Source: Betaproteobacteria bacterium HGW-Betaproteobacteria-9 (GTDB lineage Bacteria > Pseudomonadota > Gammaproteobacteria > Burkholderiales > Burkholderiaceae_C). From it: 64,000 bases of DNA. Below, in pieces: positions 42,450 to 51,600 of this stretch. The notes below the pieces were generated by a model. The model saw only the letters and a program-made list of their open reading frames with translations. It was not told where the DNA came from and searched no databases. Position numbers and translations under genes: made by a program. The stretch lies in NCBI GenBank assembly GCA_002842215.1, contig PHCC01000017.1, positions 62,001 to 126,000 of the forward strand, in the 5' to 3' direction. Position 1 is the stretch's first letter; each line of letters opens with the position of its first letter.

Positions 42450-43334
42450 TCAGGACCCGATGGCACCGAGTTCGGCACACAGGCGCGGCCGTACCGCGCC
42501 CATGCCCCGGTAGGCCACCACCGCCTCGCTCATCGAGGCCAGCGCTTCGGCCAGTTGCGCGGCGCGCCCGAGCTCGACGCCCAGCGCCTCGTTGAGCGGG
42601 CACACCATCACGCGGATGAAAAACACGCCGCGTTGCAACGCCGGCAGCGGCAACGTGGTCTGGCGCTCGACGCGGTAGAACACCTGGTCGAGCAAGCGGC
42701 CCGAAGCGCCCGGCGCGTCGGCGGCGGCGAGCGCGTCTTCCCAGCGGGTGCGGCGCGTCTCGGGGTGTTGCGGCAGATCGCCGCTGGGCGTGAGCAGCCA
42801 GACGTGGCGCAGCATCGGCGCCTGGCGAAAGGCCATGTCGACGATGCCCTGGCCACCCGCCTGCAGCAGCGCGTTGTCGGCCACGGGGGCGTGGATGGCG
42901 GCAAAGTCGAGACCGTGTTTTTCGGCCGGACTCCAGTTCGACGGGAAGCACACCGAGAGGAAGCGGGTGCGCAGGGTACGGGCAACGGCCTCGTCGTCGG
43001 GCTCATCGTGCAGGATCACGAAATCTTCCTGCAGGCCCAGGGTCAGCACATCGGCCTCCGGCGCGAACACGGCGCCGGTCTGCGCCACGCAGGCGTCAGC
43101 GATGGCCTGCAGCACGGCGGGATCGGCCTGGCCGATCTGGCAACGCGCGCGGTGCGCCTGCAGCGCCGCCCGTTTGCGTTCGGCATAGGCGCTGGCGAGT
43201 GCATCGCGCACAAACAGCGCGGGCGGCTCGGCGGGGGCATGGCCGCCCGCGGCCAGACGCGCGAGCCCCGGGCGCATGCGAAACGGGCTGCTCACGGCCC
43301 AGGGCACCTGGGTGGCGGGAGTCAGCGTGCTCAT
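42450..43334 (-). CDS. DUF3445 haem-dependent oxidative demethylase-like protein
   Basis: 294 residues from the ATG at 43334. Segments FLSVCFPSNWSPAEKHGLDFAAIHAPVAD, VWLLTPSGDLPQHPETR and FFIRVMVCPLNEAL follow the DUF3445 pattern, shared with the alpha subunit of haem-dependent oxidative N-demethylases. The likely role is oxidation of an amine, but the substrate is unknown. The start overlaps the NhaR-like regulator stop (43331) as ATGA, so the two are translationally coupled. Confidence 0.82.
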   Translation of the reverse strand: MSTLTPATQVPWAVSSPFRMRPGLARLAAGGHAPAEPPALFVRDALASAYAERKRAALQAHRARCQIGQADPAVLQAIADACVAQTGAVFAPEADVLTLGLQEDFVILHDEPDDEAVARTLRTRFLSVCFPSNWSPAEKHGLDFAAIHAPVADNALLQAGGQGIVDMAFRQAPMLRHVWLLTPSGDLPQHPETRRTRWEDALAAADAPGASGRLLDQVFYRVERQTTLPLPALQRGVFFIRVMVCPLNEALGVELGRAAQLAEALASMSEAVVAYRGMGAVRPRLCAELGAIGS

Positions 43335-44224
43335 TTCGGCGCACCCCCGGCATCGAGCAGCTTCTGCACCAGCGGGTGCTGCACCTTGCGCGCGGTGCCG
43401 ATGGCGTAGTAGTGCTCCTGCACGCCCTCGCACGAGGCGAACCACCGCAGGCCATAGCCCTGCGAGAGCTTGTCGCGCATGCGCTCGGAAGCGGGGAACA
43501 CCCCCATGCCCGAGGACCCGAAGGTGGCGAGCAGCGCGCTGTCTTCAAATTCACCCACCACGCGGGGCACCACGCCCTGCTGCTCGAACCACTGGTCGAT
43601 ACGCAGGCGCACCGAGGCGTGTGAACTCGGCAACAGCACCGGCACCTCGGCCAGGTTGTGCGGGAAGTTGCGACTGGCCGGCTCAAGCCAGGCTTGTGGT
43701 GCGTACCAGCCCAGCGGAGAGGAGCCCATGGCGTGGCTGTAGAGCTTGAGGTTGGGATTGGCGGGCGCGGGCCGGTCGGACAGCACCACGTCGAGCCGGT
43801 GCAGGGCGAGGTCGGCCAGCAGGTCGTCGAAGTCGTCTTCGTGGCAGACCAGGCGCAGGCGCGGCTCTTCGAGCGCCGGGGCCAGCAGTTCGCGCACGGC
43901 GAGCTTGGCCAAGCCATCGGAGATGCCGACCACCAGGCGCACGCTGCTCTGGCTGGTGGCGTCGCGCACGGCGCTGGGCAGTTGCTCGCCGAGCTGGAAG
44001 ATCTGCTCGGCCACCTGCAGGGCCGCCTGCCCGGCCTCGGTGAGCGCCAGGCCGCGCCCGGCGGGCTTGAACAGCGCGTGGCCCAGCGACTGCTCCAGCA
44101 GGCGCACCTGGGCGCTGATGGTCTGCACCGCCATGCCCAGCCGTTCGGCGGCGTGGGACATGCCGCCCTCCTTGGCCGTGACCCAGAAGTAATACAGGTG
44201 CTTGTAGTTGAGGTCCTGGCTCAT
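43331..44224 (-). CDS. nhaR: NhaR-like LysR transcriptional activator
   Basis: 297 residues. The N-terminus LNYKHLYYFWVTAKEGGMSHAAERLGMAVQTISAQ is the characteristic NhaR start. The substrate-binding domain lacks obvious catalytic residues, as expected. NhaR activates the Na+/H+ antiporter gene nhaA in enterobacteria; in betaproteobacteria its targets vary and no nhaA is adjacent. It overlaps the DUF3445 gene downstream and diverges from the Bax-inhibitor-1-like gene. Confidence 0.88.
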   Translation of the reverse strand: MSQDLNYKHLYYFWVTAKEGGMSHAAERLGMAVQTISAQVRLLEQSLGHALFKPAGRGLALTEAGQAALQVAEQIFQLGEQLPSAVRDATSQSSVRLVVGISDGLAKLAVRELLAPALEEPRLRLVCHEDDFDDLLADLALHRLDVVLSDRPAPANPNLKLYSHAMGSSPLGWYAPQAWLEPASRNFPHNLAEVPVLLPSSHASVRLRIDQWFEQQGVVPRVVGEFEDSALLATFGSSGMGVFPASERMRDKLSQGYGLRWFASCEGVQEHYYAIGTARKVQHPLVQKLLDAGGAPK

Positions 44225-44324
44225 GCTTCGTTGTTAGCTGAATGATTGTTCGATATTGTCTGCTTTTTCAGAAGTCAGTGCAGCCCTATCTTCGAGGCTC
44301 CCTGTTCACCTCTGGAGAACCCTC

Positions 44325-45005
44325 ATGGAACGCACCACCCGCTACCCCTCCCTGCCTGCCCGCCCTTCGCTCGCCCTCGACCGCCCGCAGGTGGCCCGGG
44401 TGCTGCGCAACACCTACGCCCTGCTCTCGCTCACACTGCTGTTCAGCGCCGGGGTCGCCGCGCTGGCGGTGGCCGGCAACTGGCCCGCACCCGGACTGGT
44501 GATCACGCTGGTGGGCTACTTCGGCCTGCTGTTCGCGGTGCACAAGCTGCAGAACAGCGGCTGGGCGCTGCCCGCCGTGTTCGCGCTCACCGGCTTCATG
44601 GGCTACACACTCGGCCCGCTGCTGACGCGCACGCTGGAACTGCCCGGTGGCGCGGGAACCATCGTGGCCGCGCTGGCCGCCACGGGCGCGACCTTCGTCG
44701 CCCTCTCGGCCTACGTGCTGACCACGCGCCGCGACTTCAGCTTCATGGGCGGCTTCCTGTTCGCCGGTATGGTGATCGCCCTGGTGCTGGCCGTGAGCGC
44801 CTATTTCTTCCAGATGCCGGCCCTGGCGATGGCGGTGTCGGGCCTGGTGGCGCTGCTGTCGGTGGGTCTGATCCTGTTCGAGACCAGCCGCATCGTCAAC
44901 GGCGGCGAGACCAACTACGTGCTGGCCACGGTGGGCCTGTTCGTCTCGGCCTTCAACCTGTTCACCAGCCTGCTGAGCCTCATGGGCATCGGCAGCAACG
45001 ACTGA
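44325..45005 (+). CDS. Bax inhibitor-1 / YccA-family membrane protein
   Basis: 226 residues from the ATG at 44325 (GGAGA 7 nt upstream). Seven hydrophobic helices are visible, with the family segments GYTLGPLL and FETSRIVNGGETNYVLATVGLFVSAFNLFTSLL; the Asp of the usual pH-sensor pair lies at the C-terminus (SND). Members modulate membrane proteases or calcium leak. It is followed at 29 nt by two small genes in the same direction, probably one operon. Confidence 0.92.
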   Translation: MERTTRYPSLPARPSLALDRPQVARVLRNTYALLSLTLLFSAGVAALAVAGNWPAPGLVITLVGYFGLLFAVHKLQNSGWALPAVFALTGFMGYTLGPLLTRTLELPGGAGTIVAALAATGATFVALSAYVLTTRRDFSFMGGFLFAGMVIALVLAVSAYFFQMPALAMAVSGLVALLSVGLILFETSRIVNGGETNYVLATVGLFVSAFNLFTSLLSLMGIGSND

Positions 45006-45034
45006 GTTCATCCATTCACAGCAAGGAAATGCAC

Positions 45035-45424
45035 ATGCAATCCCTTCCCGTCAACAGTCCGCAAGCTGCCGCCCGCGTGCTGGCCATGGCCTTGGTGGCC
45101 GATGGCCACTTCTCAATGACCGAGCTCCGGGCGCTGGACCGCCTCGACGCACCGGCCCGCCTGGGGCTGAGCCCGGAAGCCTTCAAGGACGTGCTCGACC
45201 GGTTCTGCCAGGACCTGCTCACCATCGGGAACGGCCACTGGACCGGGACGGTCGATCCCGCCACGCGCGAACAACTCATGGCAGAAATCACCCAGCCCGC
45301 CTTGCAGGACCTGATCACGCAGCAGTGCGAGGCCCTGGCGCTGGCCGACGGACACCTGGCCGACGGCGAGGTGGATCTGCTGGATGCGCTGGGCGTCGCC
45401 TGGCGCCGGCCACTGGGCGTCTGA
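45035..45424 (+). CDS. TerB-like small helical protein
   Basis: 129 residues from the ATG at 45035; AAGGA sits 8 nt upstream, while the ATG at 45029 is too close. All helical. ARVLAMALVADGHFSMTELRALDRL and LALADGHLADGEVDLLDAL carry two acidic D-G-H repeats like those of TerB/DUF533-type domains, suggesting metal binding. Function not assigned. It lies between the Bax-inhibitor-like gene and a small membrane protein gene, with a 2-nt gap to the latter. Confidence 0.7.
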   Translation: MQSLPVNSPQAAARVLAMALVADGHFSMTELRALDRLDAPARLGLSPEAFKDVLDRFCQDLLTIGNGHWTGTVDPATREQLMAEITQPALQDLITQQCEALALADGHLADGEVDLLDALGVAWRRPLGV

Positions 45425-45426
45425 CC

Positions 45427-45834
45427 ATGAAGACACTGATCTGGAGCCTCACGGCCCTGCTGGCCGCCGCGTGGACCGGGCTGGTGGCACTGACCCACCA
45501 GCTCGCCGGCTGGCTGCTGGGCACCATGGACGCCGAAGCGCTCACGCAGGCGGGCGGCGCGGTGGGCGGCTGGTCGGTCCCGGCAACGCCGGCCTGGCTG
45601 GCCCCGTGGGTGGACACTGCGGAACTCGCCGCGCTGCAGGCCCTGGCCGTGGATGGGGTGCAATGGCTGGGCGCGGTGCTGCCCTCGGGCGACGCGCTCA
45701 TGGCCTGGGTGGGCCCGCTGCTGTGGGTGGGCTGGGGCTTCGGTCTGCTGACGCTGCTGGCGGTGGCCGGTCTGTTGCACTGGCTGGTGGGGCGGTTCGC
45801 TGGGCCGACAAGGCTGCAGGGCGCGAGCGCCTGA
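45427..45834 (+). CDS. Unknown small membrane protein
   Basis: 135 residues. An N-terminal hydrophobic helix (LIWSLTALLAAAWTGLVAL) and a C-terminal one (LLWVGWGFGLLTLLAVAGLLHWLVG) flank an Ala/Trp-rich middle. No family is recognised. Its tight coupling to the TerB-like gene suggests a shared membrane-associated role. Confidence 0.72.
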   Translation: MKTLIWSLTALLAAAWTGLVALTHQLAGWLLGTMDAEALTQAGGAVGGWSVPATPAWLAPWVDTAELAALQALAVDGVQWLGAVLPSGDALMAWVGPLLWVGWGFGLLTLLAVAGLLHWLVGRFAGPTRLQGASA

Positions 45835-45877
45835 GCTTCGGTCGCATCGACCTCGCTGGGCGGCCTCACCGGGCCGT

Positions 45878-46639
45878 TCAGCTCTTCCAGAAGAACAGGG
45901 CGCTCATCACCAGCCCGGTGACGATCACGCCCCGGCGCACCCAGGCCGCGGGCAGGCGTTTGGACCAGCGGGCGCCGAAATAGCCGCCCGCGGTGGCCGC
46001 CACCATCATCAGCAGCCCGGCTTTCCACGCAATCGCGCCAGCGATCACGAAGGCCGCCACCGACAACCACGACAGCACCAGCGAATTCAAGTTCTTCAGC
46101 GCGTTGACGGTGTTCAGCCGCGTCTCGCCGGCCACGGTGTAGAGCGCCATGAGCAGGATGCCCAGGCCACCATTGAAATAGCCACCGTACACCGCGACCA
46201 CCGCCAGCGCCGGTTCGCGCCAGCGGGTCAGGCCGTGGCCTTCGGCCGAAGCCGCCTGCGCCCGCCGGGCGATCACCGGCCCGGCGGCGAACAACGCGGT
46301 GGCGAACAGCAGCAGCCAGGGCACGACGCCCGAAAACACCTTCGCGGGCGTGACCAGCAGCAACAAGGCGCCGCCGATACCACCCACCGCCGAGATCAGC
46401 ATCTCGCGCCGCAAGCGCCGGACCGGTAGCTCGCGCAGTTCGGCCTTGAAACCGAGCGTGCTGCCCAGGTAGCCGGGACTGACCGCGAGCGCGCTGGTGG
46501 CGTTGGCCACGATGGGCGGCACGCCGGAGAACACCAGGGCGGGAAAGGTGAGGAAGCTGCCGCCGCCAGCGATGGCGTTGAGCACGCCCGCGGCGAACGC
46601 GGCGGCGGCGAGCAGGGGCGAAGCGGTGAGAAAGTCCAT
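45878..46639 (-). CDS. TSUP-family (TauE/SafE) transporter
   Basis: 253 residues from the ATG at 46639. Multiple hydrophobic helices. The two internal repeats show the family segments NAIAGGGSFLTFPAL and NGGLGILLMALYTV. TSUP proteins export sulfite, sulfoacetate or other small organosulfur anions. It is separated from the CsoR-family gene upstream by two structured repeats, so it may be a separate unit. Confidence 0.9.
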   Translation of the reverse strand: MDFLTASPLLAAAAFAAGVLNAIAGGGSFLTFPALVFSGVPPIVANATSALAVSPGYLGSTLGFKAELRELPVRRLRREMLISAVGGIGGALLLLVTPAKVFSGVVPWLLLFATALFAAGPVIARRAQAASAEGHGLTRWREPALAVVAVYGGYFNGGLGILLMALYTVAGETRLNTVNALKNLNSLVLSWLSVAAFVIAGAIAWKAGLLMMVAATAGGYFGARWSKRLPAAWVRRGVIVTGLVMSALFFWKS

Positions 46640-46721
46640 GCGCCGATTATTCCGGGCGGCCCGCGCCCGATTGCCTGCATGGCGGGCAAAACTGTACGGC
46701 AACAATCCGCCCCCACTCCGT

Positions 46722-46830
46722 ATCACCCCTTGCGGCCTTCGGAGCGAAAGGCCTGAACCCAGGTTGCGGTGGAACCGGGTTCGCCGGGTCACATCACATC
46801 GCCCCCTTCAAAAGGACACGCGCAGCGCGA
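46722..46830 (-). repeat. 3'-end structured repeat, distal copy after csoR
   Basis: A diverged member with a CCCGGCGAACCCGG version of stem 3 and a CCTTTTGAAGG-type middle. It lies directly downstream of the second copy, so two units stand in tandem. The 314 bp between the TSUP and CsoR genes hold only these repeats. Confidence 0.6.
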
Positions 46831-46871
46831 CTGGCGCGCGCGATCTCCGGAGCGCCGTGTCCGAACCCAGA

Positions 46872-46946
46872 ACGCGGCGGAACTGGCTTCGCCAGGCCGC
46901 ACCGCGTTGCCCCCTGGAGGGGGTCGCGCACAGCGCGGCGGGGGTG
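46872..46946 (-). repeat. 3'-end structured repeat, proximal copy after csoR
   Basis: Begins 9 nt after the stop. Stem 1 is CGCGC-tgt-GCGCG, stem 2 CCCCCTCCAGGGGG-like, and stem 3 CTGGCGAAGCCAG. The CTGG/CCAG arms change together relative to CCGG/CCGG. Confidence 0.75.
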
Positions 46947-46953
46947 CTTCCTG

Positions 46954-47259
46954 CTACCGCGAACGCCCGAGCCGTGCTTGCAACCGATCGAGCACGTCGC
47001 TGATCGACTTGGCGTCGGCGATGTCGCCCGCCGGATGGGCCAGCTCGTGCTCGGCCACGGACAGGTTCAGGCGCACGTAGGTGCTGTCGAGCGCGTGGCG
47101 CGTGGCCAGCAGCTGCTGGGCGATCTTGGTGCAGTCGGCGCCGTCTTCGAGCAGCTTCTGCAGACCACGCACCTGACCCTCGGCACGGCGCAGGCGGTGC
47201 ATGAGCTCGGCCTTGCGGTCAGCGGCCAGCGGCTGTGGCGGGACGGCGGCGTCGGTCAT
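46954..47259 (-). CDS. CsoR/RcnR/FrmR-family metal or sulfur-sensing repressor
   Basis: 101 residues, all helical. RLRRAEGQVRGLQKLLEDGADC is the family core, with the sensing Cys at 43. Aligning with FrmR (Cys35, His60), the residue 25 positions after the Cys is Val68 instead of His. The CsoR/CstR second Cys position is Glu72; His71 and His75 are nearby. The ligand set is therefore not that of canonical CsoR, CstR or FrmR, so the inducer cannot be named. It closes the efflux operon and probably binds the TACCCC-N2-GGGGTA operator at 53173-53186. Confidence 0.88.
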   Translation of the reverse strand: MTDAAVPPQPLAADRKAELMHRLRRAEGQVRGLQKLLEDGADCTKIAQQLLATRHALDSTYVRLNLSVAEHELAHPAGDIADAKSISDVLDRLQARLGRSR

Positions 47260-47271
47260 GGTCGAGGGGCT

Positions 47272-48321
47272 TCAGGCCGAAACCGGAATGATGTTGGCCA
47301 CCGGTTCGGGCGCCAGCAGCGAGCCTTCGCGCAGGCCGCGCACGGTGGCGAAGCTGAGCCAGAGCACGATCATGGTGGTGGACGCGAGCAGCAGCACGCC
47401 GGCGTTCTGCAGCACGCCGTGCCAGGCGCTGTCGGGCTGCAGCTCGGCCAGGCGCAGGGTGAGCGTGGTGAAGGCGGCAAACGGGAACGACAGCGCCCAG
47501 AACGGCACGCCAAAAGGCTGGCCGGCGATGCGGCGCACGACCGGCAGCAGCCACAGCACGAAGAACAGCGCCACGCCCCAGAGCGCCTGCACCGCCGCCA
47601 CCGGCGCCTGCATCTGGATCAGCACCAGGCCGATCACGGCGGGCGGCGCGATGGTGATGAACCAGGCCGGCAGCACGCGCTCGGGCAGCGGGCTGTGGGC
47701 GAGGCGCCGCGCCAGCACCAACGTCAGCACGACCGGCCAGAAGAACAGGCCGATGCCCATCTGCGCGGCTGACCAGCCGTCGATGCCCAGCGGCAGACCC
47801 GCCAGCGGCGCGACCACGTTGCCCACCACCGGAATCAGCAGCACCGGCGTGACCGATGGCCACAGCCCCGTGTTGCCCGGGCCCTGGCCGGGCTGGGCCG
47901 CGGCGGCCGGCGAGATCCAGCGGCTCAGCACCCACAGCGTGGCCCAGAGCTGGGTGAGGCTGCCCGCCCACCAGAGCACGCGCCAGAGCGGGGCCAGGCC
48001 GCCCTCGGCGCCCCCCAGCGCCACGCCCACGGTGGCCAGCAGCAGCAGCGACACCGGGAACGCGGCCACGAAAGCGTGGCGCACCGGGTGTTTGAGGTCT
48101 TCGGCGAGCGCGGCGGGGTAGCGCGAGACGCGCAGCAGCGAAGCCCCCAGCAACACGAGGAACACCAGCAGCGCGAGCGTGCCGATCACCAGCGCGACGC
48201 CACTGGCCATGTCGCCCAGCACGCCGTGCGCACGGTGCCAGGCCAGCGCCAGGCCGCACAGGCCCATGACCAGTGCGAACCAGCCGGGCATGAGGAATTT
48301 CAGGGGGGTCGGTGAAGTCAT
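47272..48321 (-). CDS. TDT-family (SLAC1/TehA-like) transporter
   Basis: 349 residues from the ATG at 48321; ten hydrophobic helices. The start (LKFLMPGWFALVMGLCGLALAW) and the helix GLFFWPVVLTLVLARRL fit the tellurite-resistance/dicarboxylate transporter family, which also includes sulfite exporters. It is 12 nt upstream of the CsoR-family gene and downstream of DUF2892, in the same operon direction. Confidence 0.88.
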   Translation of the reverse strand: MTSPTPLKFLMPGWFALVMGLCGLALAWHRAHGVLGDMASGVALVIGTLALLVFLVLLGASLLRVSRYPAALAEDLKHPVRHAFVAAFPVSLLLLATVGVALGGAEGGLAPLWRVLWWAGSLTQLWATLWVLSRWISPAAAAQPGQGPGNTGLWPSVTPVLLIPVVGNVVAPLAGLPLGIDGWSAAQMGIGLFFWPVVLTLVLARRLAHSPLPERVLPAWFITIAPPAVIGLVLIQMQAPVAAVQALWGVALFFVLWLLPVVRRIAGQPFGVPFWALSFPFAAFTTLTLRLAELQPDSAWHGVLQNAGVLLLASTTMIVLWLSFATVRGLREGSLLAPEPVANIIPVSA

Positions 48322-48390
48322 GGTGCTATCCGTGCGAAGACGAAGACGTTGCGAGCGAGGGTGCCCGGAGCGCGGGCCCCGGCCCAGCAC

Positions 48391-48464
48391 ACGCCGCGGA
48401 TCCGGCTCTGCCGGTCCAAGGGCGTGGTCCCCCTGGGGGGAAGCCGCGCAGCGGCGCAGGGGGG
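48391..48464 (-). repeat. 3'-end structured repeat, copy after DUF2892 gene
   Basis: Begins 3 nt after the stop. Stem 1 is GCCGC-tgc-GCGGC, stem 2 CCCCCC/GGGGG, stem 3 CCGGCAGAGCCGG. It lies within the efflux operon, before the TDT gene. Confidence 0.8.
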
Positions 48465-48467
48465 AGC

Positions 48468-48623
48468 TTACTTCGAGCGGCAGGCACTGCCGCCCTCGGG
48501 CACACCCAGCTTCTTGAACAGGATGCCGGGCGGGCAGAAGCCGGTGATGCCGGACTGGAACAGGTTGAAGCCGGCGAAGGCGGTCAACGCGGCCATGATG
48601 CGGATGTAACGTTCAACGGTCAT
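48468..48623 (-). CDS. DUF2892 small membrane protein
   Basis: 51 residues, read directly from the reverse complement: it starts MTVERYIRIMAALTAFAGFN and ends CRSK. One hydrophobic helix and a CPPGILFKKLGV segment fit the YgaP/DUF2892 inner-membrane family, usually found with rhodanese or metal-efflux genes. It lies between the RND pump and TDT genes. The stop is followed by a structured repeat. Confidence 0.85.
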   Translation of the reverse strand: MTVERYIRIMAALTAFAGFNLFQSGITGFCPPGILFKKLGVPEGGSACRSK

Positions 48624-48656
48624 TTCAAACTCCTAAGAAAACAGGTTGGAAAAAGG

Positions 48657-51600
48657 TCAGGTGGCAGTGGCCGCCAGCGCTTCGTATTTGCGGCGGTACA
48701 CCGCGTAATACAAGACCGGGATCACGACAAGAGTGAGCAAGGTCGACACCGCGATGCCGAAGATCAGCGACACGGCCAGGCCGTTGAAGATCGGGTCATC
48801 GAGGATGAAGAAGGCGCCCATCATGGCGGCCAGACCGGTCAGCGCGATGGGCTGCGCGCGCACCGCGGCGGACTGCACCACGGCCTCGGCAAAGGGCACG
48901 CCGCGCTGGGTTTCCAGCTCGATGAAGTCCACCAGCAGGATGGAGTTGCGCACGATGATGCCGGCCAGCGCGATCATGCCGATCATGCTGGTCGCGGTGT
49001 ACTGCGCGTTCAGCAGCGCGTGGCCGGGCATCACGCCGATGATGGTCAGCGGGATCGGCGCCATGATGATCAGCGGCGTGAGGTAGCTCTTGAACTGCGC
49101 CACCACCAGCAGGTAGATCAGGATCAGGCCGACGCCGTAGGCAGCGCCCATGTCGCGGAAGGTTTCAAAGGTGATCTGCCACTCACCGTCCCATTTGACG
49201 GCGTACTGGCGGTACGGGTCCTTGGGCTGGCTGATCCAGTACTCGCCCAGTTCACCGGTGTTGGGCAGCGCTGCCTTGTCCATGGACGAACGGATGCCGA
49301 ACAGGCCGTAGAGCGGCGAGTCGAGCGAGCCGGCCATGTCACCGAACACATAGGTCACAGGCAGCATGTCCTTGGTGTAGCGCGGCTGGTCGATCACACC
49401 GCGTTCCACCGTCACCAGCTCGGACAGCGGCACCATGGCGCCGTTCGCCGCCTTCAGGGGCAGCGCGAGCAGCGCGTCCAGACCGACCTGCTGGTCCAGC
49501 GGCAGCTGCAGGCGCACAGGCACGGCGAACTTGGCGTGGCCATCGTGCAGGTAGGCGGCGTCCGAGCCCGAGAGCGCGGCATACACCGTTTGCGCGATCA
49601 CCTGCACCGGAATACCGAGCGATTCGGCGCGCTGGCGCTGGATGCGCAGGAAGGCGCGTGGCGCGTGTTCTTTGAGCGAGGTGTCCACGCCGACAATGTC
49701 AGGCGTGTTTTTGTAGGCTTGGGCCACACGCAGGGCGAGTTCGGCGCGGCCTTCCTGGTCGGGGCCATAGACCTCGGCCACGATGGGCGACATCACCGGC
49801 GGGCCGGGCGGCACTTCCACTACCTTGACGCGCGCGCCGTGGCTGGCCGCGATCTGCTCCAGCTCGGGGCGGTGGCGTTGCGCGATGGCGTGGCTCTGCT
49901 CGCTGCGGTCGTGCGCGTCGATCAGGTTGACCTGCAGGTCGCCGCCTTCGGCTTCGGCGCGCAGGTAGTACTGGCGCACCAGGCCGTTGAAGGTGATGGG
50001 GCTGGCGGTGCCGGCGTAGCCCTGCACGTTGGCGACTTCGGGCTGGGCGGCGAGGTAGGCCGTCATGTCCTGCAGCGCGGCGGTCGTGCCTTCGAGCGGC
50101 GTGCCGGCGGGCATGTCCACCACCACCTGGTACTCGCTCTTGTTGTCAAAGGGCAGCATCTTGAGCACCACGCCCAGGAACGAGTTGGGCACCAGCGCCA
50201 GGCTCACCGACAGCAGCAGCGCCCCGCCGATGCCGGCGGCCAGCAGCCAGCGCTTTTTAGCGCTCTGCAGCAGCGGCGTGAGGGTGCGGGTGAACGTACT
50301 CTGCAGCGTGCGCGTGATCTTGCCCGGGCCGTGCGCGGCGTGGCCTTCGCCCGTTTTCGTCAGCTTGAGCGCGAGCCAGGGCGTGACGGTGAAGGCGATG
50401 GCCAGCGAGATCGCCATGCCCATGCTGGCGTTGATCGGGATCGGACTCATGTACGGGCCCATCAGGCCGCTCACGAAGGCCATGGGCAGCAGCGCCGCGA
50501 TCACGGTGAAGGTGGCGAGGATGGTGGGGCCACCCACTTCATCGACCGCGCGCGGGATGATCACGGAGAGCGGCACGTCGGGCGTGAGCATGCGGTGGCG
50601 GTGGATGTTTTCCACCACCACGATGGCGTCGTCCACCAGGATGCCGATGGAGAAGATGAGCGCGAACAGCGACACGCGGTTGAGCGTGAAGCCCCAGGCC
50701 CAGCTGGCGAACAGCGTGGCCGTGAGCGTGAGGATCACGGCTGCGCCAACGATCACCGCCTCGCGCCGGCCCAGCGCCAGACCCACCAGGATGATCACGC
50801 TGCCGGTGGCAAAGATCAGCTTCTGGATCAGCTTGTTGGCCTTGGCGGCGGCGGTTTCGCCGTAGTCGCGCGTGATGGCAACGTTCACATCGTCCGGGAT
50901 CACCGTGTTCTTCAGGTTGTCCAGCCGCTCGCGCACGCCGGCGGCCACGTCCACCGCGTTTTCACCGGGTTTCTTGGTCACGGTGATGGTCACGGCCGGG
51001 TGGTTCTGGCCTTGTTGACCGGCGTGGGCGGCATCGGCGGCACCGGGCGTGAACCACACGTAGCGCTGCGGCAGCTGGGCACCGGCTTCCACCCGCGCGA
51101 CCTCGCGCAGGTAGATCGGGCGGCCATTGCTGACGCCGACCACGATGTCACCCACGTCATTGGCGTTCTGCAGGAACTCACCGGTTTCCACCGACAGCAT
51201 GCCCGGCTCGCCCGCGGCAGGGCTGGGGTTGACCACCGAACCCGAGGGCATGGCCTGGTTGGCCGAAGCAATCGCGCCCTGCAGCGCCTGCACGCTCACG
51301 CCGCGCTCGCGCAGCTTGGCGGGCTCCAGCCACACATGCACCGCGCGACCCGGGCCACCGATGGTGACCACCTCGCGTGTGCCGGGCACGCGCTTGAGTT
51401 CGGTCTCGACCGCGTGCGCCACGCGCTCCAGATCGAGTGCGCTCTGCGCATCTTTCGTCCACAGCGTGGCGGCGAGCACCGGCACGTCGTCGATGCCCTT
51501 GGGCTTGACGATCGGCGTCAGCACACCCAGGCCCTGCGGCAGCCAGTCCTGGTTGGCGTTGAGCACGTCATACAGGCGCACCAGCGCTTCGGTACGCGGC

